Assembly: GCA_963721445.1 (NCBI GenBank) | Contig: CAVRIZ010000003.1 | Coordinates: 1-64,000 of the forward strand | Length of the DNA: 64,000 nucleotides | Direction: 5' to 3' | Origin: DAIOEK01 sp963721445 | Lineage (GTDB): Bacteria; Chloroflexota; Anaerolineae; Anaerolineales; Anaerolineaceae | Part shown: positions 45,514-54,777 of the stretch, piece by piece | Numbering within the stretch: position 1 is the first letter of the stretch | Layout: every line of letters begins with the position of its first letter | Made by a program: the position numbers and the translations under genes | Notes under the pieces: model-generated | The model's database searches: none | Seen by the model: only the letters and a program-made list of their open reading frames with translations | What the model was told of the DNA's origin: nothing

Positions 45514-45541
45514 TTGATAAATCAGTGTAAGATGATATTAT
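45514..45541 (+). promoter_or_regulatory. sigma-70-like promoter for the histidine kinase
   Basis: TTGATA (45514-45519), a 16-base spacer and TATTAT (45536-45541) lie about 190 bases before the kinase start. The rest of the 452-base gap 45281-45732 is AT-rich and holds the IclR-type site; no gene is seen. Confidence 0.5.
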
Positions 45542-45732
45542 CTAGATTAATTGTCTAGATGACATCGCAGATTCAGCTAGAATCAAGTGGATGATCAATA
45601 CATGTATGTTAATAAGAAATCAGGGCAATACATCAACCCTTGAGGGAATATTTCGTTGAACATTGGAAGAATAAAGCATTTATTGTGCTAATTGACTTAA
45701 TGGTTTAATTTCACTTATTAAGAGGAACCCTT

Positions 45733-47262
45733 ATGGTCTTTCCAAACGAAGGCAATACCGAAGCTGCTCTACGTCACAGCGTGGAAGTCATGCGGTACAT
45801 AATCAAATATGATCCCGACGCAATCGCTGTGTACGACAAAGACCTGCACTATATTGCAGTCAGCAACAGATATCTGGAAGATTACAATGTCAAGGAAGAA
45901 AATGTCCTTGGAAAACACCATTACGAGGTATTTCCTGAAATGCCTCAAAGGTGGAAAGATGTCCATCAACGTGTTTTAGCCGGTGCTATTGAGCGAAATG
46001 ACGATGATTATTTTGATCGTCCGGATGGTTCAGTCACCTACAATCGCTGGGAGTGCCGTCCATGGTACCAATCAGATGGTTCGATTGGCGGGATGATCAC
46101 CTATACAGAAGTTACTACCGAACGAAAGTTAGTAGAAAATGCCCTCCGTGAATCTGAAAGAAAGTACCGCGATCTATACGAAAAAATGATGGATGGATTT
46201 GCCATCACGGATATGTATGGAAGGATCATTCAATTCAACAAAGCATTCCAGTCTTTACTTGGTTACTCAGAAGAAGAGTTATATAATCTCAACTTTGTGG
46301 ATATTACTCCGGAAAAATGGCATGTTTTTGAAAATTGGATCATTGATGAGCAAGTATTAAAACGGGGATATTCTGACGTTTATGAAAAAGAGTACCGAAA
46401 AAAGGACGGTACAATCTTTCCTATTGAACTTCGTGCGACACTGATAAAAAATGGAAAGAATGAAAACATTGGCATGTGGGCGATAATTCGAGATATCACA
46501 GAGCGCAAAAAGACGGAAGCGGAAATTCAACGCCTAAATGAAAACCTGGAAGCAGAAGTCGAAAAGCGAACTTCTGACCTCGCTATTGCCAACAAAGAAC
46601 TGGAAGCATTCAGTTATTCTGTTAGCCACGACCTGCGGGCGCCATTACGAGCCATGGATGGATTTTCATTGGCCATATTGGAGGATTATGGCGACACATT
46701 GGAACCTCAAGGAAGGGATTACTTACAGCGTATTCGGGAGGCAAGCCAAAAAATGGCGGGGCTTATCGATGCGATGCTCACCTTATCCAAAGTCACCCAA
46801 GCGGATCTTCACCTAACGGATGTAAATCTTTCAGCTATGGTGGAAAACATCTATCATGACCTTCAGATAGATAAAAAACAACGCAAGGTAGAATTTATAG
46901 TTCAATCAGATATTGCAGTCGTCGCAGATCCGGTATTATTGAGAAGTGCACTGGAAAATCTAATTGGAAATTCATTGAAATTTACATCGAAACAACCAAC
47001 CGCAAGAATCGAGGTTGGAACTATCAACAAAGATGGTGAAGAGGTCTATTTTGTTCGAGATGATGGTGCCGGTTTTGATATGAAATTCGCTTCCAAGTTA
47101 TTTACAGCTTTCCAACGTATGCACTCGAGCGCAGAATTTGAAGGCACCGGGATTGGACTGGCGACTGTTTATCGAATAATATCCAAACATGGGGGACGTA
47201 TTTGGGCTGAAGGTAAACCTCAACAAGGCGCTACGTTTTATTTCACATTAAACAGGGCGTAG
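45733..47262 (+). CDS. PAS-domain sensor histidine kinase
   Basis: This 509-residue protein is cytoplasmic, with no membrane segment. Two PAS domains (about residues 15-135 and 140-265, the second with YRKKDGTIFPIELRATLI) are followed by a short coiled coil, a HisKA domain with the phosphorylated His in FSYSVSHDLRAPLRAM (about 298), and a HATPase domain with N-box LIGNSLKFTS, VRDDGAGFDM and GTGIGLATVYRI. The HisKA type is the one found in bacteriophytochrome-like kinases that phosphorylate Rcp1-type receivers. Its partner follows nine bases later. The signal is unknown. The ATG at 45733 follows AGAGGAACC. Confidence 0.93.
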   Translation: MVFPNEGNTEAALRHSVEVMRYIIKYDPDAIAVYDKDLHYIAVSNRYLEDYNVKEENVLGKHHYEVFPEMPQRWKDVHQRVLAGAIERNDDDYFDRPDGSVTYNRWECRPWYQSDGSIGGMITYTEVTTERKLVENALRESERKYRDLYEKMMDGFAITDMYGRIIQFNKAFQSLLGYSEEELYNLNFVDITPEKWHVFENWIIDEQVLKRGYSDVYEKEYRKKDGTIFPIELRATLIKNGKNENIGMWAIIRDITERKKTEAEIQRLNENLEAEVEKRTSDLAIANKELEAFSYSVSHDLRAPLRAMDGFSLAILEDYGDTLEPQGRDYLQRIREASQKMAGLIDAMLTLSKVTQADLHLTDVNLSAMVENIYHDLQIDKKQRKVEFIVQSDIAVVADPVLLRSALENLIGNSLKFTSKQPTARIEVGTINKDGEEVYFVRDDGAGFDMKFASKLFTAFQRMHSSAEFEGTGIGLATVYRIISKHGGRIWAEGKPQQGATFYFTLNRA

Positions 47263-47271
47263 GAGATTCGT

Positions 47272-47709
47272 ATGGCGGAGAGAAAAATATTGCTCGTCGA
47301 AGATCATCAAGACGATGTTGAGTTGACCAGGAGAGCATTCAAGAAAAATCGAATCAAAAATGAAATTATTGTAGTGACCGATGGGGTGGCTGCTCTGGAT
47401 TACCTGTTTAAAAGGGGTGAGTATTCCAACCTACCTGAACCCCATCTTCCAGCCGTTGTTCTGTTGGATATCCAATTACCAAAAATGGATGGATTTGAAG
47501 TCTTGGAGGCTATTCGTGCCAACAGTGAGACAAAATTGCTTCCTGTTGTAATTCTGACTTCTTCCAGTGAAGAACAAGACATTATCAACGGCTACAAATG
47601 GGGGGCAAACAGTTATGTACGTAAACCCGTAGTCTTCGAAGAATTCATAGAGGCTGTATCTAAACTCGGAATGTACTGGCTCTTATTAAATGAGTCACCA
47701 ATCCGTTAA
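47272..47709 (+). CDS. single-domain response regulator (Rcp1-like)
   Basis: This 145-residue receiver has no output domain: ILLVEDHQDDVELT (acidic pocket), VVLLDIQLPKMDGFEV (phospho-Asp about 61), ILTSSSEEQDI (Thr/Ser switch) and VRKPV (conserved Lys). The extended loop FKRGEYSNLPEPHLPA is typical of Rcp1-type receivers, which pair with phytochrome-like kinases. It is co-transcribed with the kinase and acts through an unknown downstream partner. Confidence 0.93.
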   Translation: MAERKILLVEDHQDDVELTRRAFKKNRIKNEIIVVTDGVAALDYLFKRGEYSNLPEPHLPAVVLLDIQLPKMDGFEVLEAIRANSETKLLPVVILTSSSEEQDIINGYKWGANSYVRKPVVFEEFIEAVSKLGMYWLLLNESPIR

Positions 47710-47827
47710 CCTGATAACCAGGATTAAGAAGGTTGTCAAGAAAAACGAATCCAAAATAGGTTACCATTAAGAACAATCATATTTGTTTATTCAATAAATT
47801 GAAAATTCTTTTAGGAATACTACTAAA

Positions 47828-47862
47828 AAATCAGGTGGATGCTTCATCCACCTGATTTTAAT
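47828..47862. terminator. bidirectional terminator between convergent genes
   Basis: The 14-bp arms AAATCAGGTGGATG and CATCCACCTGATTT flank loop CTT, with T-rich sequence on the + side and an A-run on the other. It serves the receiver gene (+) and the small protein (-). Confidence 0.9.
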
Positions 47863-47897
47863 TGCTATGAAATACTATCAATTATTATTCTGGATGT

Positions 47898-48122
47898 TTA
47901 TTTTTTTGCTGCGTTAATATCTGTCAGAACTTTTTGTACCATTTCTTCAGTAATGCCTGCCTGTTTAGCTTGGGGCATTGCAAGAAGGGATCTTAGGCTC
48001 ATACCGCTGGCTAAAGCGATCATTGGATTCTTCGATACACCGGGGGCGTATTTATCCAAGATTTCGACAGCTTTATAATCTTTTAGTAATTCACCAACTT
48101 TTGAATCCAATGTATATGCCAT
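47898..48122 (-). CDS. small orphan helical-domain protein
   Basis: This 74-residue predicted all-helical protein begins MAYTLDSKVGELLKDYKAVE, followed by ILDKYAPGVSKNPMIALASG and MSLRSLLAMPQAKQAGIT. The same kind of segment (DSKVGELL ... LDKYxPG ... MSLR ... FPQA) is known to me as a short C-terminal appendage of sugar enzymes such as GH3 proteins in Clostridia and Anaerolineae. Here it stands alone with its own ribosome site (AGGAGGAAATA) and terminator. Its role is unknown; it may dock to an enzyme carrying a matching module. Confidence 0.8.
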   Translation of the reverse strand: MAYTLDSKVGELLKDYKAVEILDKYAPGVSKNPMIALASGMSLRSLLAMPQAKQAGITEEMVQKVLTDINAAKK

Positions 48123-48415
48123 TATTTCCTCCTAATGATTTTCTTGATAAATATGCTTTTTATACTAAATCTATTCTACAGTTTTAATCAAATCAATGGA
48201 AGTAACCAGCTCTTTTGTAGAATAGACATATTAGATACCCGGATTTCTTAGAATTATGGTCAGTCAAATTACGGATCCAGACACGACTTATAGGGATCAG
48301 AACCAGATTTCAACCTAACTCAATACTCCCCTCAATTCTTACTAAATATAATTTGGAATATTTGTTTGGGCGCCCCGATTGTCATAATGATCGAAATCTT
48401 GAAGCAAATCCGTGG

Positions 48416-49444
48416 TCATTCTTGATTAATTCTTCCGTTCCATGACGCAATCCCAAAGTTATATTTGTTGACAGACGCAGCAGATATTGATTGATCAAGA
48501 CCGTCTTTGTGCAAAGCATCAAGGTAGAGACCATACCCTGAATTACTTGCCCATTCGTTTGCACTCTCCACTGCGGTACCCTCTCCCCATTCATTAAAAG
48601 TTGTGATCAGGTGAAATTTTGTTGAAGAAGCATTCATTTCCTGAATGGCGCTTGACCATCGGTTCAAATCCCTTTGTAAGAATGGTGTTGGTTTCCCAAT
48701 CATGGAAAAACCCGGGCTGATCGTAAAACTATCCGAATCAACTTGCTTTACTGTCAGGTCTGGTGCATATTGGTGCCAGGCATCAGGTTGATTCTTGCAA
48801 TCTCGATATCCCGGGAAAACTTTCAATACAAGATAAGCATTAGCCGAATTTGCTTTTGTCCATCGGTCGACCATGCTGCAGGTTTCCGACGGGTCACCAT
48901 AAACAAATACAACAATTCTCCCGTTAATTTTCAGGTATGCATCGGAGGAACCATAGTTCTGTTGGATATATTTCAAATCGGATTGGATAGATTCAATCGA
49001 TGGATTACTGTACCCTTCATTTTCGATATAGACCGACCATAAAAATCCTGTTCGAGTTCCAACTTTTAATAATAATGGCAAGCGATCATTCGTATAATGG
49101 TGCTGTCCCCACCAGGATGCGATTCCAACTCGAATTTTGGCATATTGCATCGCAGCAATATGTTTTTCAATTATTTTCTCATCATCCTGGCTGTAGTATC
49201 CCAGGGAGGGAGTGTAGTGGCTGAAATGTCGATATCCAGCTTGCTCCCAGGATTGAGGAAACCACGGATAGTAGAATGCTGCCCGGATTGGAAATTTTAC
49301 ATCTACTTTGTTGGTTATTTGGTATATATCGGGTGGATTTACCCCAAGATTTTTCGACTTTACAGAATTAAATCTCCCTGGAATGCTGAAGGATAGGATA
49401 AGAATTAATAAGAGAGACTGAAATCGGATGCCAGATCTTATCAT
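48416..49444 (-). CDS. exported GH99/GH71-like glycoside hydrolase-like protein
   Basis: This 342-residue protein has an N-terminal signal segment (FQSLLLILILSFSIPG) and a TIM-barrel-like domain with RAAFYYPWFPQSWEQAGY, RVGIASWWGQHHYTN, KINGRIVVFVYGD and FNEWGEGTAVESA, the style of endo-alpha-mannanase (GH99) and GH71-like proteins. Its start overlaps the upstream phosphoesterase stop by four bases (ATGA). It is a paralogue of 54778-55890. It is the last gene of the surface operon. The substrate is unknown; a mannose-containing surface glycan would fit. Confidence 0.75.
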   Translation of the reverse strand: MIRSGIRFQSLLLILILSFSIPGRFNSVKSKNLGVNPPDIYQITNKVDVKFPIRAAFYYPWFPQSWEQAGYRHFSHYTPSLGYYSQDDEKIIEKHIAAMQYAKIRVGIASWWGQHHYTNDRLPLLLKVGTRTGFLWSVYIENEGYSNPSIESIQSDLKYIQQNYGSSDAYLKINGRIVVFVYGDPSETCSMVDRWTKANSANAYLVLKVFPGYRDCKNQPDAWHQYAPDLTVKQVDSDSFTISPGFSMIGKPTPFLQRDLNRWSSAIQEMNASSTKFHLITTFNEWGEGTAVESANEWASNSGYGLYLDALHKDGLDQSISAASVNKYNFGIASWNGRINQE

Positions 49445-50479
49445 TTCCAGGGATTCAAGATCACACTGGTTGCTGCCTGACTGGTTTTACCAATATCAGG
49501 CAAATCCCAGGCGGTCAATATCGTTTTTAGTAAGCTAAAATGAGAATAAGGCGTATCATCCACAAAACCTGTTTTCGCTTGAGGAGAAATCAACACAGTG
49601 AAAACTTGTCCTCCAGCCTCTTTTCCCATTCCGCAGCATGATTCTTTCCGTGTATCTGATGCTTCATCAAAAGTGATGACAATGAGATTTTTCTGACCGA
49701 GAACGGATGCTGCCTGAATTTTTGAGACTACCCCTGCCACCCATTGATCAGCCGTCTTTCGTGAACAGTCATGACTTGAATTGCATATATTCGGCATGAT
49801 GAAAGCAAAATTGGGTAATTGCTTGTTAGCCAGGTCTTCATCCAGCTGGTTCAACGAGACGATACTATTTTTACACCTGGTTGAATTCATTCGAATTGAG
49901 TCGAAATAAATAAATGGATTATGTTTTTGATAGTATGGTTTTGCATCACCGATAAAACACGGACTGGGTAAGTCTTCCTGATACGTCTTCCAGGTCCTGC
50001 CACTTTTTTCAATCAGGTCAGCCAGATTCGGACCATCAATAAAACAATCATTACAGTTCTTGGTGATGTTTTGAGTACCTCCGCTGATCAATGCGATGTA
50101 ATTCGGCAAGCTTGGATGCGTGACAGCGAAATAATTTGAAAGTAGCACATTATCCTTTGCCAATTGATTCAAGTAAGGCATCTGTTTAGTTCCCATGACC
50201 ATTGAATAATCCTTGTTTTCCAACACGATCAAAACGATATGGTCAAAATTAGGAACAGCCGATCCAGTTGCTGACCCTGTATTTGAAACCGGGATAGGAC
50301 TTGGTTTAACTTGGGCAGTAGGTATCGAAGCAGTTGATTGTGTCTTGATGACAAATGGAGTGGGTTCAGTCTTGCTCTTGACATCATTTTGAGCCTGGAC
50401 AGGAATCGAACTTAATCCAACCGTGGCTACAACTCGTCAAAATCAATGCGAGGATGGTTATTAGTACCAGTTTTTTCAT
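49441..50479 (-). pseudogene. secreted phosphoesterase (acid phosphatase/phospholipase C family), frameshifted signal region
   Basis: This PF04185-type alkaline-phosphatase-fold phosphoesterase shows FDHIVLIVLENKDYSM, YFAVTHPSLPNYIALISGG and LIVITFDEASDT. The readable long frame begins at 50232, but the true start is ATG 50479 after GGGGA, giving MKKLVLITILALILTS. One T fewer near 50430 continues it as VATVGLSSIPVQAQN, a classical signal peptide, then a Thr/Pro-rich linker and the enzyme (345 residues repaired). It is 37 bases after the giant metallophosphatase gene. Its substrate may be a phosphorylated surface polymer or organic phosphate. Confidence 0.82.
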
Positions 50480-50516
50480 ATTGTCCCCAATATTTACAGT
50501 AGATAATTACTAAAGC

Positions 50517-53500
50517 TCAGTAATCAAGTATAAGCTGAGGGGCGTTCGCGCCAGATTCTCGCGACGCTACACTCATCGCAGTGGAGCTCGGTGTTGTAAT
50601 ACCAAAAGAGTAAGCACCATCTGCCGTGATATAAGAAGTTACGTCAAACGTAACCCAGCTATTCGCGCTGACGGCACCTGAAGACGAGAGCACAGAACCC
50701 AATGCCGGCGCATTGGAATAAACCATGGTTTTCTCTCCCCACCCGGTATCGCTGACACCCCATATCTGTATTCCAGGCGTCGAACTGTTATTGGTAAAAA
50801 CCCGCAATCGAGCTTGAACAACTGGTCGACCATTGGTTCCCTGTACATTGAACCGAATATAACTATGCAGATCTGGTGAAGCATCCAAACGAAGGGTGGT
50901 TGTGGTTCCAAAATTGGTAGTCGGACTTGATGCATTGACGTAGGTATCTGCATCGGGTGTGAAGGTCGAGCTTGGTGGGGGTGGACTCTGGGATGTCACA
51001 TTTACCGCAGTAGACTGGTTCGAGTAATTACCCGCAAGATCAAACGCATCTACGGTATACGCATAAGTCGTTGATGGTGACACAGTAGTATCAGAATACG
51101 ACTGTGAGCTTCCCGATACCGTTGTCAATTGGGATCCATCTCGATAGATGGTATATCCAGTCACGCCGACATTATCGGTCGATTGGGACCAATTTAAATC
51201 AATCTGCGATGGGCTGCTTGATACACCCGCAAGATTCGATGGAACGGTTGGGGGAGCTGTATCAACAAAAGCAGGTGTGGTCACACTGGCAGAAGTAGAA
51301 GCCAATGAATGGTTTCCTGCAAGGTCAAATGCATCCACCGTATATTGATAGGTGGTACTTGCTGCGACCGAAAGATCAGAATAGTTCATTACATTACCGG
51401 CAACAGTCGCGAGAAGTGTGCTATCTCTATAGATGGTGTAACCTGTAACTCCAACATTATCCGTTGAGGAATTCCAGGTCAGATCCACTTTAGTTGAAAC
51501 TGTCGAAGTAGCTGTTAAACCAGTTGGCACAGTGGGCGCCTGTGAATCTGGAGCTTGCGTTGGAGTGGGCGTAAAGAATGGTGTTGGAGTCGGTGTCGCT
51601 ACGGGTGGCGGGGTACCAGTTGGAGTAGGTGTATTTGTAGGTGTGGGGGCACTGCCAAAATTGATAATGAGTTGTGGTACAAAACCAACGGCTTCCTTTG
51701 AAGACAAATTAAAAGCTGTCGAACTGGGAGTGTTTACCCCAAAACTATATAATCCATCACCGGAAATCGACCCGGTGATATTCACCGTGATCCAGGTATT
51801 TACCGGGATCGAACCGGACGATACCAGAAGTGGTCCAAAAGTTGGGGCATTGTTGTAGTTGGTTGTACTTTCTCCCCAGGTAGTATCAGCCACACTATAA
51901 ATTCCGAAACCCTGAGATGAAGCGTTATTGGTATAGAGAAGCAAATTTACCTGTGAAATAGTCTTCCCTCCGGTTCCTGATACAACAAACCGAAGATAAC
52001 TATGGACATCAGGGGAACCATCGAGTCTCAATGATACTGAAGTTCCATAATTCGTTGTGGGACTCGATGCGTTTACCCATGTGTCGGCGACCGGGGAAAA
52101 TGTCAGACTGGTTGCCTGTGTAGCAGGGGTTGTGATGGAAACGCTGTTTGTCTGGGCTGAATGGTTGCCGGCTAGATCAAATGCGTCTACTGTGTACGAG
52201 TACGATGTAGCTGGAACAACCGATGTATCCGAATAGGCGAGGGTACTTCCTGAAACCGTAGTCATGAGTGAACCACCACGATATACAGAATATCCGGTGA
52301 CTCCAACATTATCCGTAGACGCAGCCCAGCTAAGATCAACCTGAGTGGGACTACTCGCAACAGCAGCCAAATTTGTTGGCACGCTTGGAGCTTGAGAATC
52401 AGGGAGGGCTGGCGTAGTGACGCTAGCAGGGGTTGAACCGGCAGAGTGATTTCCTGCCAGGTCGAAAGCATCCACAACATACGAATAGGTTGTTGAAGGG
52501 GTTACAGTGATGTCACTATAGGTCAGCGTCGCACCAGACACTGTTCCGACCGAGGAGCCATTTCTGTACACTGTATACCCGGTCACGCCTACATTGTCAG
52601 TCGAAGCAGACCAATTAAGGTTTACCTGAGTTGCATTTGCCGGAACCGCTGCTAGGTTGGTAGGAACTGTCGGAGCCTGTGTATCCTGGCTTTGACCCTG
52701 GAATTCAAGGACCAATTGGGGTGAATTTGCCGGTAATTCACGAGAAGCAATGCTGATGGCAGATGAGCTTGGTGTTGAAACACCGATGGTATAAAGACCA
52801 TTGCCAGTTATATACGGACTTATATCAATTGAAACCCAACTATTTCCGGCAACTACTCCAGAGGAAGAGATCACACTTCCTAAGGCTGGAGCATTATTGT
52901 AGTTTGTCGTCAATTCTCCCCAGGTCGTATTTGCAACACCCTTTGCCTGGATCCCCAGCGTAGAAGCGGCATTCGTATAGATTAACAGTCGAGCCTTTGT
53001 GATCGGAAAACCAGCTGTCCCTTGCACAGAAAACCGGATGTAGCCGTGGATATCTGGAGAATTATCCAATCGGATGCTGGTTGAAGTACCATAATTTGAA
53101 CCAGGACTGGACGAACTTACGTATGTATCCGCTTCAGGTAGATACGTGATACTCGCCGGCATACCTGGCGTTGTCACCACCACAGGCGAAGATTGCGCTG
53201 AATGGTTCCCAGCGGAATCAAATGCATCAATCGTATAGTTATAGGTAGTCGCTGGTAAAGCAGATGAGTCAACATAAGCGTGGGTACTGCCGGATACTGT
53301 CCCAAGGGTTGTTCCATTGCGACGAACAGTATAACCTGCAACGCCAACATTATCTGAGGATGCCAACCAGCTTAGGCCCACCTGATAATGGTTGATCGCA
53401 GACCCACTCACACCGGTCGGAACACTCGGAGGCGTAGTATCTGTTGCAGTATGGAGACAGGGAATAGTTCCGGAATCCAGAACGGTTCCGCTCGTATTTT

Positions 53501-54728
53501 TATAATTAAAGGATGCTCCGCCTGAATTTAGGACTAATGAGAGTGCACCAAAGGCAGTTGGATTCGTATCGATAGAATACGCAACCCGATTATCTGTTTT
53601 CTTGATGGTTTGTGTGCCATGTCCACTTGCGCCCACTACGAATTCGGTAATCCCTTGAGAGCTCGATTGCCCTGCGCCATCCAAGGGTATCCATCGCTGG
53701 TAGGTGTGATCATGTCCGTTAAGGACGATTTCGACTTTATGCTGAACCATCAACGCCCAAATTGGGTTCATCGCAGTTGTTGAACCTTCAGGTCCAATGT
53801 TGAAGAGCGGATGATGATAGTAGACTATGGTACAGGCCTGATCATGGGAGGAAAGATCCTGCTGCAGCCATTGATATTGGGCTGATTGCGGATTTACACC
53901 GATCTGAGTGTAATTCGAATTCAGGCTGATGAAATGCCAACCACCGGCATTGTAACTATAATAATTGGGCACATTGTTCCAATAATCAAAGTAACCCGGT
54001 GCGACCCCATTTTCATACTCATGGTTCCCGATTGTCGGATTGGTGATATTTCGGAAAGTACCAAAATTTATTCCCTGTTTCCCGTACCAGTTGTAGAATT
54101 CGACCGGTGTTCCTTTCTCGTACACATCTCCAAGGTAGAGGAACAAATTCGGATTAATGGAAGAAATCAGATTAGTAACTGCCACCGCTTTTGTTTCACC
54201 ACTGGCACCATCACCGGCGGCGGTTACTGTAAAGGGTTCTGACGGACCAGGGGTCCTCCCATTTGTGGGTTGGAATACATTTGTGTTCACAGGCGGGGTA
54301 GTTACGCCATTGTTAAAAGATACTGGCAAAACTGTCTGTTGGGTTACAAATCCATCCCTCATTAATGCATTTACTGCCAGCGAATATGCTCCATCAACAA
54401 ACTTTGCTGTTGGAAGCGTAAACGTATAACTGGTCTGATAATCCGTGAGCAAGTACGAACCATTCAAATAAAAAATGACTCGTTGGACCCCTGGGTTCGT
54501 ACCGCCAACAGTGACCAAAACCGTGATCGGTACATCTCCGGTAAGGGTTGCATTTGCAGCGGGCGTTGAATAACAAATCATCACCGCATATGCTGCCGAC
54601 GCAGGCGAGCTTGAAGAACATACCGATCCTGCCTGGGCGAAAACTGCACTATGATTGAAACTGAAAACAGGAGAGAATAGCAAAGCGAGAATGATCGGAA
54701 TACTTAGGATCCATTTATGAGTTTTCAT
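50517..54728 (-). CDS. giant secreted metallophosphatase with FN3 and CBM96-like modules
   Basis: This 1403-residue protein has a signal peptide of about 34 residues and an Ig-like domain (about 45-150). A calcineurin/purple-acid-phosphatase-like domain follows (about 165-420: LYLGDVYEKGT, TIGNHEYENG, IVYYHHPLF, LNGHDHTYQRW). Then come FN3 (about 430), CBM96/DNRLRE-like (about 530-690), two FN3, a second CBM96, a Thr/Pro linker (about 1050-1080), two FN3, and a third CBM96 at the C-terminus. No membrane or sortase anchor is seen, so it is released or held by its binding modules. The ATG at 54728 is preferred over 54791 because GAGGTGTAAG precedes it. The FN3 copies are close to each other, suggesting recent internal duplication. 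Confidence 0.88.
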   Translation of the reverse strand: MKTHKWILSIPIILALLFSPVFSFNHSAVFAQAGSVCSSSSPASAAYAVMICYSTPAANATLTGDVPITVLVTVGGTNPGVQRVIFYLNGSYLLTDYQTSYTFTLPTAKFVDGAYSLAVNALMRDGFVTQQTVLPVSFNNGVTTPPVNTNVFQPTNGRTPGPSEPFTVTAAGDGASGETKAVAVTNLISSINPNLFLYLGDVYEKGTPVEFYNWYGKQGINFGTFRNITNPTIGNHEYENGVAPGYFDYWNNVPNYYSYNAGGWHFISLNSNYTQIGVNPQSAQYQWLQQDLSSHDQACTIVYYHHPLFNIGPEGSTTAMNPIWALMVQHKVEIVLNGHDHTYQRWIPLDGAGQSSSQGITEFVVGASGHGTQTIKKTDNRVAYSIDTNPTAFGALSLVLNSGGASFNYKNTSGTVLDSGTIPCLHTATDTTPPSVPTGVSGSAINHYQVGLSWLASSDNVGVAGYTVRRNGTTLGTVSGSTHAYVDSSALPATTYNYTIDAFDSAGNHSAQSSPVVVTTPGMPASITYLPEADTYVSSSSPGSNYGTSTSIRLDNSPDIHGYIRFSVQGTAGFPITKARLLIYTNAASTLGIQAKGVANTTWGELTTNYNNAPALGSVISSSGVVAGNSWVSIDISPYITGNGLYTIGVSTPSSSAISIASRELPANSPQLVLEFQGQSQDTQAPTVPTNLAAVPANATQVNLNWSASTDNVGVTGYTVYRNGSSVGTVSGATLTYSDITVTPSTTYSYVVDAFDLAGNHSAGSTPASVTTPALPDSQAPSVPTNLAAVASSPTQVDLSWAASTDNVGVTGYSVYRGGSLMTTVSGSTLAYSDTSVVPATSYSYTVDAFDLAGNHSAQTNSVSITTPATQATSLTFSPVADTWVNASSPTTNYGTSVSLRLDGSPDVHSYLRFVVSGTGGKTISQVNLLLYTNNASSQGFGIYSVADTTWGESTTNYNNAPTFGPLLVSSGSIPVNTWITVNITGSISGDGLYSFGVNTPSSTAFNLSSKEAVGFVPQLIINFGSAPTPTNTPTPTGTPPPVATPTPTPFFTPTPTQAPDSQAPTVPTGLTATSTVSTKVDLTWNSSTDNVGVTGYTIYRDSTLLATVAGNVMNYSDLSVAASTTYQYTVDAFDLAGNHSLASTSASVTTPAFVDTAPPTVPSNLAGVSSSPSQIDLNWSQSTDNVGVTGYTIYRDGSQLTTVSGSSQSYSDTTVSPSTTYAYTVDAFDLAGNYSNQSTAVNVTSQSPPPPSSTFTPDADTYVNASSPTTNFGTTTTLRLDASPDLHSYIRFNVQGTNGRPVVQARLRVFTNNSSTPGIQIWGVSDTGWGEKTMVYSNAPALGSVLSSSGAVSANSWVTFDVTSYITADGAYSFGITTPSSTAMSVASRESGANAPQLILDY

Positions 54729-54777
54729 CTTACACCTCAATCTACCGATAATTGATACGAATCCCGCTATCCGTACG

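Noticed and set aside
45536..45570. Direct repeat TCTAGAT around 45541-45560.
   Set aside because: Only seven bases in AT-rich sequence, likely chance.
5850..50430. Programmed +1 frameshifting as explanation of the frame breaks.
   Set aside because: Junctions share no slippery codon, stop context or stimulatory structure, and the genes are unrelated; sequence error is simpler.
50900..53400. Opposite-strand frames and DNA repeats within the giant phosphatase gene.
   Set aside because: They are explained by repeated FN3/CBM96 coding sequence on the - strand.
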